Positions 45,204-57,167 of a DNA stretch of 64,000 bases are shown piece by piece. The notes under the pieces were generated by a model. It saw only the letters and a program-made list of their open reading frames with translations. It did not search any database and had not been told where the DNA came from. The position numbers and the translations under genes were made by a program. Each line of letters opens with the position of its first letter. Positions within the stretch are counted from its first letter, which is position 1. Location: the NCBI GenBank assembly GCA_015680685.1, contig MNCI01028261.1, positions 253,085 to 317,084 on the forward strand, in the 5' to 3' direction. This DNA comes from Gnetum montanum (lineage: Eukaryota; Streptophyta; Gnetopsida; Gnetales; Gnetaceae).

Positions 45204-46830
45204 AGATGCCTCAAATTATGTATTAGTAGTTATTATTAGATAGTTAGATGATTAGAAGAGACTATATTACATTCACTATGCAAGTTGTAGAATAATTAGA
45301 GCACAACTCAATTACATCACTATAGAAAAAGTGTTAATGATATTGGTGTATGTGCTAGAAAAATTTTGATATTATGTGTTGAGTTACCTTATCTATGTTC
45401 ACACTAATCATAGGATTATCAGATTCTCTATGAATAAACTTATTGCAAGTGTAAGATTTATCCAATGTATCATGATTCTATAAGAATTTGACATTACCAT
45501 GATCAACTAAAAGGAAATTGAAAATATAGTAGAAGATCATTTGTTTAGATTAAGATGAAATATTTAAGATAATACAAAGCCAGTTATAAGACCAATTTCT
45601 AGGTAACTTATGATTCATAAAATTAGCAATGGTTATGGATCCAAAAATAACAAAATCTTTAATAATAGGTTGTTGAACTTATATTAATGCTCAAAGATGA
45701 AAAGCTTTCTTCATCAAGCCAAGAAATTTATTGAAAGAAAAGGAAATTTTTAAAAATACTATATCAATGTATCAATCAAATGGTATATTCTAGAAGAAAG
45801 TTAACAAAGAGCCTTATAAGATGCACATGAAGGACTATGTGAAGGCCACTAGGTAGGAAGAAGAATAGTCATAAAAATTCTCATGGCTTGATGATTTTAT
45901 CCTACTATATTCTTGTACTCACACAAACTTTCTCAAGCTTATGAGAATTTTAGCAAGAAGAGGAATGACCTCTAGACATAAAGGACCACAATAGTGGATA
46001 TAGCCATTGAAACCTTTATGGAACCCATCATGTTAATGTCAAATGGAAGCTATATATAATTATTGTCATTGATTATTATGTAAAATGAATAGAAGCTACT
46101 ATATTCAAAAATTACATATCGAGAACATCAAACAAATTTTTCCAACAATACATGGTAGATTAACTAAATATACCAAGAATATTGATTTTACATAATGGAG
46201 CACATTTTACAAGAGCTACATTTAAGAAACTCATGAAACATCTTGGGATTAAGGATAAATTAACAAAATCTTATCACCCCTAAGATAATGGATAGGTTGA
46301 AGTGACTTACTAAGAAAAAACATTAATTCTAACTTGAATTATTAGTTAACATAGAAAGAATTGAAGCACTAAACTTAATAATGCTCTTTGTGCTTATCAA
46401 TCAACCTAAATACTTCCTATATGATATTCCCTATACAAAATTATGTATGAAAAACTACCTACTTTGTCAATTTAAGCTAAAATCCATATACTAGCAATAA
46501 CTTGCTTGGTAAACATAAGCATTACTGGAAAAAATCATTTAGTAGTTCTTATGTTTAATGAGGTCCATAAGAAATACACTAGACATTGACATGATATCAA
46601 AATTAGGTAAATTAATGTTAGGCCAATTGATAGAGTCTTTTATTATAATCCAACCCATGTAATACAATGTACTAAATTTCAAACCCTCTAGAAAGGAATC
46701 TATATAATTCATCCTACATATAAATTAAGTTTCATGTAGATTTATCATCCTAAAAATCCACAAAAATTCATTATATCTAATATTTAAAAATTTAAATTGC
46801 TTAAAGGCTTCTAATAATCTACAGATTTCA
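45151..46830 (+). pseudogene. G4 part 2: RNase H and integrase (Athila-like)
   Basis: RNase H: LRPFHNMIDASNYVLVVII (Asp near 45208), LNYITIEKVLMILVYVLEKF and VHTNHRIIRFSMNK. Integrase: worn HHCC region (45830-45960), YIIIVIDYYVK.IEATIF (46057-46110), ILILHNGAHFTRATFKKLM (second catalytic Asp lost to His, about 46175), KSYHP.DNG.VEVTY and the C-terminal KLPTLSI.AKIHILAITC block (about 46450-46505), which parallels G1. Many TAG stops, so older or more methylated than G1. It continues the element broken at 37829. Confidence 0.75.
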
Positions 46831-47604
46831 TAATGGTGCTTCCTAAGATTAGAATGTACTCAATCTTCTATAAATCCTCCTTAAACCATAGTTATCAGGA
46901 AGCTCCATGCTAGGTGTACATACTTTCTTTTATGTTTCTTATTTTTTAATTTTTTAAAACATGTTTCTTAATTATTTTCAATTTTTCTAATTCTTTGATA
47001 TTTTTTCAATTCTTAATATGTTTACTATTCTTTTATATCTATTGTTCTTGATATATTTTTTATTCTTAGAAAAAATTATTTTATGAATTGTAAATATCTT
47101 TATTGCTCTAGTAATAAGTTCATTAATAATAAGCAGGATGTTATTTTTCTAGGAATAATTTTGCTTTATACTCTCAAATCATTAGAAAACTAATTATATG
47201 TATAGTAAAATCATATCATCCATTCCTCCCATTTCTAGTAATAAGAGGTTATTACCATAGTCATGATATAATTCTTAGCACATAAACCTAAAATTAACAC
47301 ATGATTCTTATGTCTTAAAGAAAATGAAAAGAACCAAGTGGGATTGGAAAATGGTGTGACATTAAGGGGATTTGTTAATTCTTTGAACTTTTTCTATGAG
47401 TCCTAATCCTACATGGGATCATATCATTACTTAAATTTTCATTGAAATGGAAGCATGTTTTTTAAATGGTACATTTTACCTTACTATGATATTAGAAATA
47501 CATGTTGCCAATTCCTAAATATAGTTCTATATTAATAATAACATAATAATTAATTCATTCATACACATAATAAACATTTTGGGGTACCACTGGAAAGACA
47601 TATT
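46831..47604 (+). other. 3' UTR of G4, first part
   Basis: AT-rich and pyrimidine-rich sequence starting with TTATCAGGAAGCTCCATG (46890), which matches the G3 UTR block at 40035. A worn copy of the AGAAAGATATGTTACCCATGCCTGAAGGT block lies at 47592-47622. No coding seen. Confidence 0.5.
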
Positions 47605-48490
47605 ACTCATGCTTGAAGGTACATCATTGATAGAATTTGGTAGAGGGACATCTCTTCTAAGCTTCTTTTTCATTCCTATAGGAAGTTGATTAAATAATTT
47701 GGAAAGTTAAGAAGATGTATTAAAAATCAGAGAAACATCTTTTCTAAGAGTTGGACATGAATAAAAAAAGTTTCCAAGTATTGGTAGCCAAAAGAAGATA
47801 TGTCTCTTGGAAGACATCTTGTACTTGAGGGAGATGTATTACTACAAAAGGGGATATCTCATCCCCATAAGAGATTTCTTTTCTAGATAAGATACATCTT
47901 CTCTAACATCCAAATTTGATAGGGAAAAATCTTGCTAAGCTTGTAGACATTCCATATAGCTAAGGAAAGTTCTGAGTTGACAATTCCAAGTTGGAAAATA
48001 CCCAAGAAAGATGAGAACAATAATGAATATAGCAAGGAATCTTCAAATTGATCATGCAAAATGTTTTCCTAGGATTCTTATCTTATAATTCATAATTTTT
48101 TCATATTTGAGAAAAGTATATGACATGAGAATGAGTGACATGAGAGTTGGAAGAGAGATTACATGAGAGTGATATGCATCTCTATGTTCAATTATGTGTT
48201 TTAGCTATCATGACTCTTATGTATATTTATGATCTCTATCTTGTATGTATAAGAGATCTAGTTCAATTGTGTCTTATGAGATTGATTGTGTATATGGCTG
48301 TAGAGCCTCATGCTCTACAATATCATTGAGTGTGTTGTTAAGGATTATGAAGCCACTGTATTTGTAATCTTCTTCTAAATTAACAAAAGATAACTATTTT
48401 TCATATTTTCTAATAATTGAATTATCTTTATACATTTTAGATTCAATGTGTGTTTGAATGGTTAAAGAAAAATGGAGGGACCTTGATCCA
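47605..48490 (+). repeat. 5' LTR of the chromovirus (left edge approximate)
   Basis: Aligns with 53090-54032 through GTTGATT.AA-ATTTGGAAAG, CCAAGTTGGAAA, AGTTGGAAGAGAGATT.CATGAGAGTGAT.TGCATCT, CCTCATGCTCTACAATATCATTGA and AGATTCAATGTGTGTTTGAA. U3 carries AGATGTNT/GACATCT motifs (47640-47880). It ends just before the primer site. Confidence 0.72.
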
Positions 48491-48495
48491 ACTTA

Positions 48496-48508
48496 TTGGA
48501 ATTAGAGC
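48496..48508 (+). other. Primer binding site of the chromovirus (tRNA-iMet type)
   Basis: TTGGAATTAGAGC, two changes from TTGGTATCAGAGC, five bases after the LTR. Confidence 0.7.
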
Positions 48509-48599
48509 ATTTGTTTGATTATTATTGGAATTTGGTTGTGCATATTTTTCTATCTATTTCAAATGACTCTTGAGACAAAATAGGTTCAAGCCCTAAATA

Positions 48600-49780
48600 G
48601 GAACATCAAGAGCATGAAATATGCCTTTTAGTTGATGGTTGAATGATTGGATGAGATTAGTACCAAGGTAGAGAGAAATCTAGGTCTTAGCCATATTTAG
48701 ACTCATGGTGATAATGAACATTCATGTTTGAATGGTGATGAAGAGGTTTCTAAGCTAGATGAAGGGAGAGAAGATGAGGAGGAGGAATAATCTAGCTATG
48801 GGCATGTGGGAATCCATTAACCTAGGATTTTATGGTGAAAAAACCAAGTCATCATATAATAGTTCCAAGAGCTTTATTATTGGCATCTATTTTTTTCACA
48901 TGGCAAGCTTGATCATGAAGATGCAGTAAGGGATACTAGAGCATTTAGAAATGTTGAAAGACCATTGTATGTGGAATTGAAGACTTTCAATATTACATAT
49001 TGTACTCATGCTTTTGCAAGATAGCTAAAGATACTTGATAAGCATTTTGAGTTAGAAGAGGTGCCAATTCAATTAAGGGTACCAATTGCTAAATCTATAT
49101 TAGAAGATATAGCTTTAAATTAGTGAAAAAAATTTCCAAGGTTATGATAGATAAAATGATCAACCTATCATGTATAGGTTAAGATGAAAATTTGAATAAT
49201 CACAGAAAAGACAAAAGATAATCATGAAGTTGAAATTTCTTAGGCAAGGTATAAAAAAAAGGTTTCAAGGAGTTTTACATTGAATTTTATGAATTTTTCC
49301 ATCAATCTAAGGCAAATTGGGAAGACTATGAATAGAATTCAATCTTTCTTGGAGGTCTTGAATTGGTGTATCAATAGGATTTGTCATTCTATGAATCATA
49401 AAATCTTGATGACACTTATGATTTGACACTCAAGGCAAAAAAGAAACTCAATGGATTTCAAAATAGAAGCAAATAATCTTCAAAGGAGAAGAATAAGGGA
49501 TCCAAATTATAAAAGAGATTCAAGTAAAAATATGAAAATAAAGATGGTATACATGAAAAGATTCAAGAAAATGATGATGAGAAGAATAAGACTAGCAAGA
49601 ACCAAGGAAAGGGAGGCAAGGCTAAAGGAAGCAACTCATCTAAGAATTAGTGTTTCAAATGTGGAGGAAGAAAATAGAAGCAATGGAAATGTCCACTTCA
49701 CAAGGTATCAAAGGATAATAATAATCAAATCATGAAAGTAGAGGAGACATCAACCTAAGCTTTTCAAAGAGGTAATCCTA
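48600..49780 (+). pseudogene. Gag remnant of the chromovirus
   Basis: Acidic N-terminal text near 48720-48790 (GDEEVSKLDEGREDEEEE), the core with hydrophobic and basic residues (48870-49330), and a Lys/Arg-rich C-terminal region (49450-49735). A single worn zinc-knuckle-like CFKCGG block lies near 49650. Many stops and frameshifts. Confidence 0.5.
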
Positions 49781-49849
49781 ATGTTATCAAAACTAAGAAA
49801 GTTTTTGAACTAAATTCTTATGAATTTATAAGAAATGCGAATAAAGGAG

Positions 49850-50560
49850 ATCATCCATCAAGAAAATTGTTATTTTAGATTAGAGATATATGTTTTATTA
49901 GTGGGGAATGTATTTATATTTTGATTGATGAGGGAGCCCAAGAAAATGTTATTTCATCTAGGATAGGTGCTAGATTAGGTTTAGTGACAAATCCTCATTC
50001 TAGATGCTACAAGATGCATTGGTTATTAAGATATTTCTGTTAAAAGATAAGAGAACAATGTATCTTTTATTTTAAAATTGGGAGTTATTGTGATGCTATA
50101 AAATATGATGTAATGCCAACTCAATGTGCTAATGTAATTTTTGAAAGGCCTTGGAATTTTGATAATGATTCTCAATTTGATTAAGTAAGAAATGTGTGAA
50201 GTATAGGTAGACCTTATTGAATCCATGAGTTAACTCCTATGGTAGTTGAAGTGAGGTAGCAAAGCTTACCTAATGCTTTCTTAATTCTTCATGGGAATAT
50301 GGAATATATTAAAAAACATGGTGAGTTTGGTTTTGGTTTTTATGATAGTAATTAACTATTTCTTCTAAGCATGATGTTATGTATGTAGAACTTCCAATAG
50401 GTGTGCTAGGCTTGAAGGGAAATTTTTCAAGGTGTTGAAGGAAAAATTAGATTGATTACACTGATGAGGAATGTTCAAGATCAAATTGATTTTATTCCTT
50501 GTGTTGCCATTACAAATAATAGGGCATACTAGATGGCATAGAATCAGTGGGCTGAATTGC
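49850..50560 (+). pseudogene. Protease and linker of the chromovirus
   Basis: YILIDEGAQENVISSRIGARLG (about 49912-49980) is the D-x-G-A-x-x-N-x-I-S pattern of gypsy proteases with Asp-Glu-Gly in the active site. The rest is worn: LPIGVLGLKGKFF (50388-50430) and IDFIPCVAITN (50487-50518) lead to RT. Confidence 0.65.
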
Positions 50561-51400
50561 AAAGGTAAGTAGAGAAGTTACTTGCAAATGGTTTTCTAAG
50601 GAAATTCGTTTTACCTTACTTAGTTCTAGTAGTGATTATGCCAAAGAAAGATAATAACTAATGAAGGATGTGCATGTACTCTAGGGTAGTGAATAGGATA
50701 ATAGTGAGGTGCAATTTCCAATTTCAAGGATCAATGATATCTTTGATCTCCTTACCAATGTAGAGGTTTTCTAAAATATTGATTTGAAAAGTAGATACCA
50801 TGAAATTCAAATTACACCTAGTGATGAGTAGAAGATACTTTCAAAAAGACAAATGGATCATTTAAATAATTGGTGATGCCATCTGGACTCATAAATATAC
50901 TTGCTATGTTCATAAGGTTGATTCACAATGTACGCAATAATTTTATTGATAAGTTTTGTATTATCATCTTTGATGATATTTTGGTATATAACTCTAATAA
51001 GAAGGAGCACTTGGATCACTTGAGAAGAGTATGGCTTAAGTTGAAGGAGACATATTTGATGATCAATGTGAAGAAGAGTCACTTCTTCAAGTGGAAGATT
51101 AAATATTTGAGACATGCAATTTCTAAAAATAAAATTTGAATGAAAGCTACCAAGGTAAGGGCTATTAAAGATTGGCCAACTCCTAAAAATGTTTAGAAGT
51201 TAAGATTATTTCTTGGCTTAGCATGTTTTTATAAAAGGTTCATAAAAAATTTCAATGATATTTCATGACTTATGTTTTCTTCTCTTAAGATGAATCAAAG
51301 TTTTAGTTGATGTGATAAAACCTATAGGAGCTTTGACTTGTTAAAGGGAAAAATAACCAATGAATTGATGCTTGTAATACTAGATTTTTAGAAGATTTCT
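50561..51400 (+). pseudogene. Reverse transcriptase of the chromovirus
   Basis: VMPSGLINILAMFIRLIHNV (50869-50930), FIDKFCIIIFDDILVYNSNK (50941-51000) with the catalytic Asp-Asp preserved, KKEHLDHLRRVWLKLKE, RAIKDWPTPKNV and LRLFLGLACFYKRFIKNF (about 51200-51260) are in proper order. The fingers part (50640-50860) is worn. One or two stops occur in the palm, so this is the best-preserved RT of the window, yet still a pseudogene. Confidence 0.82.
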
Positions 51401-51740
51401 TAGGTTAAGATGGATGCAAGTGGACTTGTAATTGGAGGGGTGCTTTCACAAGAAGGTATACCTATTGCTTTCTTTCTCAAAATGTTGAATGAGCCAAGGT
51501 AGAAATATAACATATGTAAGAAGGAGTTGTATGCTATTCTTTAAGCAATTAAGCATTAGAGGCATTACTTATTTCCCAAGGAGTTTACTTTGATGACTAA
51601 CCATAAAGCACTTTAGTTTCTCACTTCCCAAAAAACGTTAACTACAAAATGCATGCAATGGATGGCATAATTACAAACGTTCAATTTTGTGCTTAAGAAA
51701 AGAGTGAAAAAGTTAATGTGATTGCTGATTCATTTTCTAG
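51401..51740 (+). pseudogene. RNase H of the chromovirus
   Basis: VKMDASGLVIGGVLSQEGIP (catalytic Asp near 51411), KYNICKKELYAIL (Glu near 51524), MTNHKAL (Asp replaced by Asn, about 51598) and IADSFSR (Asp near 51723) are in RNase H order. Confidence 0.78.
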
Positions 51741-53060
51741 GACACATTTGGTGAATTTTAGTATGCCTCATGTTGAAGGTATGAGTAAGTTTGCTAACTT
51801 GTATGAGCATGATTTAGATTTTGGAAAACTTTTGAGAAGCCTCAAGGAACCATTTTTGAGTAGGATATATCAATGGAGGAACTATCATATTCAATATAAA
51901 CTATTATTTGAGAATAACAAGGTATGTATTCCAATTTCTGAATTTAGAAGGAGAATTTTCATTAAAAAGCATTATGATTACATGGTAGGTTACATTAGTA
52001 GGGATAAAGTAGTGAAGCTTAAGGCACTATTTTTGACCCAAAATGGCCTCTAAAGTCTTCAAATTTATGGAGTATTTAACATGCCAACAATTCAATGGAG
52101 ATAAAATATTGAATGAACACTATATGCCTTTGTTAATTTCTAAGGATCCATGGAAAAGTATGTCAATGGAATTTTTTAGTAAGTTTCCAGAGACCAAAAC
52201 TAGGAATAATGTTATATTTTTTGTGGTGGATAGATTCTTCAAGATGGCATACTTCATTCCATGCAAAAAGGTGAGTGATGTATCTCATGTTGCAAATTTT
52301 ATTTTCTAGCATATTATGAAGTTCCATGGAACTCCTTTGAATATTTTTTGTGATAGAAACTCTATTTTTACTAGTCATTTTTAGAGGTCCCTTTGAAAAA
52401 TTTTAGAGATAAAGATGAATTTTTCTAGTACACATCATCAACAATCTAATTATCAAAAATTAGTGGTTAATAAATATTTCCTAAATATTTGAAATGTTTT
52501 TGTGAAGAACAACTTAATAGGTGGAAATTTTATTTTTTCATGCTAAATTTTCCTATAATAATGCTTTTCATGTTATTGGGAAGAGTCCATTCAAGGTTAA
52601 TTATTAGTTTTATCCAAAGATGATGAATAATCTTAAGAGCTTTGATGAAAAGTTCAATTAAGTGTTGATTTTATGCAAGAGATGAAGGATCTTCATGCTC
52701 AAGTAAAGGCATATCTTAAGAATAAGACTAAGGAAAGAGTTCTTAATTAGAATGAGGGCAAGAGGAAGTTAAAATTTGGTATTGGTGATAATGCTTTTGA
52801 GATTAAATTACTAGATGATGTGGGTATGTCATTGATTTTTAATGTTGTATATCTTATGCATTACCATGGACTGGTAGATGATGAGATCTTATAGAATAGC
52901 ATCAATGAGTTTAAGAGGACTATTGATAAGTTTAGCCTTTCATAAGAGAGGAAGGTAATCATGCTCAAAAGAAGAGAAGCTTCCAACACTCATGGAGTCA
53001 AGAGGCATAATTAATTGATCCATTGGAAGGAAAAAACTACTAATAATACTATATGGGTCC
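51741..53060 (+). pseudogene. Integrase and C-terminal tail of the chromovirus
   Basis: A worn zinc finger (IKKHYDYMVGYISRDKVVK, 51960-52015) precedes the core: SMSMEFFSKFPETKTRNNVI (first catalytic Asp replaced, about 52160), FFVVDRFFKMAYFIPCKKVS (52219-52278) and FHGTPLNIFCDRNSIFTSHF (Asp kept, about 52320-52380). Next are STHHQQSNYQKLVVNK (catalytic Glu region worn) and a C-terminal part with LKFGIGDNAFEIKLLD and YLMHYHGLVDDE (about 52770-52890). A stop-rich stretch follows to the purine tract. Confidence 0.75.
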
Positions 53061-53077
53061 ATGTGACCAAAATTTTT

Positions 53078-53089
53078 CAGTGGGGGATT
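53078..53089 (+). other. Polypurine tract of the chromovirus
   Basis: CAGTGGGGGATT directly before the 3' LTR, a form common in chromoviruses. Confidence 0.6.
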
Positions 53090-54032
53090 ACTTCTACCCA
53101 TACTTCCTTATTTTCTTGAGTTCACTTTTTAAAGAATGAAGGAGCTAGTATATGAATACCTCTTCTGAGATCATTTTTCATCCATATAGGTGGTTGATTG
53201 AAGACTTTGAAAATTTGGAAAGGCATCTTAGACATTAGAGAGTTGTTTTTTCTAAGAGATAGGCACGCATAGGAGACATCCTAAGTACCTAGGAGAACTT
53301 TAGCTAGAAGAGAAGATGTCTTGCCTAGGGAAGATATATCTTTAAGGAGACATCTTATGTATGAGAGAGATGCCTCTAGGAAGATGTCTTACTACAAGAA
53401 GAGATGTCTCATGCCTAGAGAGAATGTCTTGTCTAAGAGCTAGAGTTGATAGTAACACATATTTCCAAGCTTGTATACATCCTGTATAGCTAAGAAAAGT
53501 TTCAAGTTGGTAGTTCCAAGTTGGAAACAACTGGAAAAGATGAAAATAAAAATGAAAATAATTGAGAATCTTTGATTTGGTCATGAGGAATATTTTTCTA
53601 GGGTTCTTTTCTTATAATTAATAAATAATATTTGTGTGTTCATGTTTGAGAAGAGTTTATGGCATGAGAATGAATAGCATGAGAGTTGGAAGAGAGATTG
53701 TATGAGAGTGATGTGCATCTTTTTGGTTAATTATGTATTTTGGTATTTGTAACTCTTGTGTGAGTTTGGGGTCTTACACATATATGTAGGAGATATCTAG
53801 TTTAATTTTTCCTTGCATTGAGGTTAATCATATGTATGATTATAAAGCCTCATGCTCTACAATATCATTGACTGTATTGTTGTGGGTTGTGGAACCAATG
53901 TATTTGTAATATTCTTTTGAATTAATAGAAGATAGATAGTTTTCTTATTTTCTAGTAATTGAGTTCTCTTCATATATTCTAGATTCAATGTGTGTTTGAA
54001 GGGTTAAAGCAAAATGGAGTGACCATGCTTCA
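53090..54032 (+). repeat. 3' LTR of the chromovirus
   Basis: U3 has a dense cluster of the AGATGTCT/AGACATCT octamer between 53220 and 53430 (GAAGATGTCTTGCC, GGAGACATCTTATG, GGAAGATGTCTTACTAC, AAGAGATGTCTCATG). The right end GACCATGCTTCA is placed by comparison with the 5' copy. It matches 47605-48490. Confidence 0.72.
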
Positions 54033-54960
54033 AAATGATCATTGACTAAGGAACTAGAAAGATATGTTACCCATCCCTAAAGGTACTCCTCTAATACATA
54101 GTCAAGATGTTTTAAAATTTAATATTGTAATTAATTAATTTTAATTTCTACTTCCTACCTTTTTTTTATTGAGTATTGATATTTTCATATGATTGTGAAT
54201 GGTCTTATGATAATTAGTTCGTGATGATACAATGTAGTGTTATAGTACATGATATGGACTTGGTTTGAAATCTAGATGAAGAGATGTAATGATCTCCTTA
54301 ATCATGCTTAACACATAGGATTCATTATAACCATGGTAAGACATTCCATTTTTCATTTCCTCCAATCATTTCTTCTTTCATCTTAACTCACTAGTATAGA
54401 TAATACAAGATTAACAATTTTGTGTAGTATGATACTAACCTCTTACAAAGAAAAATTATATATGTATGTACTAGAAGATAAACACGACTAATATTTAATT
54501 CCTTAAGCATCCAAAAATACTTACAAAAGTGGCCATACATGGACATTAATATAGGAGCCTACCTCAGGAAGGATCCACTTGCACAACTCTTGTGTGCCAT
54601 ATTTAATAATCAAATCCACATCATCTTGCTTATTCCAAACTATTGTTCAACATTTTATATCATTCCTATAAGTTTCAATAGTTTTTAGACTAAACCATTT
54701 CCATCAAGAATACTTCTCTTAACTATATATTTGTTCGTACTCAAAAAGTTTGATGTTCATCAATTTTGAACATTCTTAAGTTGGTTAATCACTACTTAAG
54801 CATCAAATTTTCTCTAAGACATTTGTAGAAGACATTAGGATCCTCTAGAAGTTATAATCCTTTATTTTTTCTATAATATTAAGTAAAAATTAAATTTTTT
54901 CAAGTTAATATTATAGCTATGATACCATGAATAAGATGTATCTGATATAACCCCTCCTCT
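54033..54960 (+). other. 3' UTR of G4, second part, and possible LTR start
   Basis: It opens with GGAACTAGAAAGATATGTTACCCATCC, the block seen at 14268 in G1. Later GAGCCTACCTCAGGAAGGATCCACTTGC (54559-54586) matches 14733-14760. The region is therefore Athila-like UTR. A TATATATA stretch at 54965 after CCCCTCCTCTTCCCA may mark an LTR promoter, but no LTR end could be set. Confidence 0.5.
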
Positions 54961-57167
54961 TCCCATATATATATGCATTACCATTAGGAAATCTTAATCA
55001 TTTTATTCCAAATGCATAAGGTTTTCATGTTGTTTTTGTGTCATAGAAAATTTTAAGCATTGTATCTTTGTTACCATACATCTAATTTTAGTTATTTTTA
55101 AATTCTTGAGCTTCTGAAGTTGAGTTTTCTTGTTTTGAAGGAATGTTCTGCAAGCTTTGAAAATTTTCAAACATTGTTTAAGTTAAATAATTTTATTAAT
55201 TAAAAAGAAGGGTACTAACTCTTAACATTTGTATAATTTGTTAAATCTCATGTTAATTGTTTGAGTTAATGTGCTTTAAGTTGTTTTTGATTACTCATTT
55301 TATTAATCAATCTAAAAAAATTCAATTAGTCGAAGGTAATATGTGCTAACAATTTATAATTTAGATGTCCTATACTAATTTTTTTAAAAGTTGTTACATC
55401 AAATTAATTGATCTTTTATTTTTAAATTGTGAATCCATAATTAGGGAAATTTACATAAATAATTCTTGTGAAATAGTGAATATCACAATCTTATGATTCT
55501 AGCCATACATTTTCTATAGAATTTTTTGATTTTTTTCAAGTTTCTTGATTTTTTCTATCAAATTAAATAAGGGCTTGTTACTAAAGTGATGAATTTCCAC
55601 ATTACAATCATCATCCTACATAAAATTGATTAATATATATGATTTTGATCAAAACCCAAAATCTATGGAAGAGTTATTAATGATAAGAAATTTTTCTAGA
55701 CTTTTTTTGAAAATCACTATAACCATATCAATGATTACAAATGGCTCAAAAAAGAAATTCCATCCTAGAAGTCCATCATATATAGATGAGAAGGTAATGA
55801 GGGATAAAGTAGCAGATGAAGAAATCAACCATAGGTGGAGGAACAAGAAGAAAAATTATATTCCATCAATAGACCTACACCTCAAACACATCAATCTATA
55901 CAAACAAAAGTCTCATGTTCTAGAAGAAAACTTTCACTCTTTTAAAGATTGTGTGAGGGTAATTAGTTAAAAATTCATCATGCCCATAGTCATAGTAGAG
56001 TTGAATTTTGAGTCATTTCTAGAGTTTTCTCCACTGTATGTCAAAGAATAACTTCAAGCATCACCATTATAACTAAGAATTTCTACAAATGGTGATTATT
56101 ACTTAGAAGAAACCTACTAATTTTGGCATAATAAATAGCATGATGAAACTATTGAAATTAAAGGAATAATGATTTTGTACTTAGTAGAAGCCATAGTAAG
56201 AGATTTAAATTTACCAAACATCAATGCTACTACAACTCATATCTCCATACAATCAAACACCAATGCTAGAAATATTTAGTTGAATAGACCATGTGCGTAA
56301 CACCCCATATTATAGTAAAGGTTAATAATCTTTTACTTTTTATACATAGTAGGAAAAGATGTTTGAACATGTGTAATAACATTAATTTCATATGTTCATT
56401 TTATTTTCATCATTTGGTAATTTTTATGCTTATTTATCTTTTACCATTTACACATAGTTAATTATTATTACTTATTACTAGTGGAACTAACCAAATGAAT
56501 TAGTTTATGAGGTTCTCATGAAGGCTATGGCATGGGCATGTCATACATTTATTTTTTATAAATTTTAAATTTTTTATTGATTAGGGATATATGTAAGAGG
56601 GTAGATTTGTCACATGGATCATGGAAATAGTTGGAAAAGAGGTAGCTAGATCACATGGATTTGAACATAGATGGATTATGATAGAAGCCATTAAGTACCA
56701 CACACTTCCTCAACCTAAGCATTTTGGCCTCTTAGCTGATAGCTTTAGAATGTGACTGAGTTGAAGAAGTGTGGGAAACTTGTTGGTTTAGGTAATGGGA
56801 TTGAAGACACATTCAAGAGTTTCAACACTTCTAGATAAGCAATCTTGACTCCTTTCTTTGGTATGTTTTAGTTCATTCATTTATGCACATCCAATATAGT
56901 GTTGGATTTTGTCTATTTAATTAGAAACTTGATAGATCTTAAATATTATTACTTGGGAAAATATTATAATCTAAGTATTTGAATGATCAATTGAACTTTT
57001 GTAACTTAATTTTGATTGACTTTAGTCTTTGAGAGCTTGGGCGTTGATTGGCTTAGTCTAATAACATTTGATAAAATGATGATATTTTTTAGTGTACTTT
57101 AACTATAATTACATGTAATATATTTTGGGATTTCTTAATATATTCTTTACAACTTTAAAGTAGAATC
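54961..57167. other. AT-rich region with one unassigned ORF
   Basis: Apart from the ORF at 55626-56280, I see only AT-rich text with no repeat partner in the window and no splice-bounded exons. Left of it may be the G4 3' LTR (TATA at 54965). Right of it is the target of the copia element CC. Confidence 0.35.
55626..56280 (+). pseudogene. Unassigned protein-like frame (possibly a Gag fragment)
   Basis: A 114-residue open frame (55626-55970) has the block MRDKVADEEINHRWRNKKKN and the tail HVLEENFHSFKDCVRVIS. The same frame continues after one stop with VIVELNFESFLEFSPLYVKE and, near 56165, IMILYLVEAIVRDLNLPNI. The composition is protein-like with a basic patch, but no catalytic motif or zinc knuckle is present. 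It could be a Gag or an accessory ORF of a repeat. I do not recognise it. Confidence 0.3.

Larger units (their letters stand above)
47605..54032 (+). mobile_element. Chromovirus (Ty3/gypsy, Reina/CRM-like) inserted in the G4 3' UTR
   Basis: Two direct LTRs (about 47605-48490 and 53090-54032), an iMet-type primer site at 48496, and gag, PR, RT, RNase H and integrase in order. The phrase FVVVDRFFKMAYFIPCKKVS identifies the chromovirus branch. No chromodomain could be confirmed in the worn 3' end of pol. The LTR right ends (GACCTTGATCCA and GACCATGCTTCA) are aligned. The left ends are uncertain by some tens of bases and no clean target duplication was found. Confidence 0.78.
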
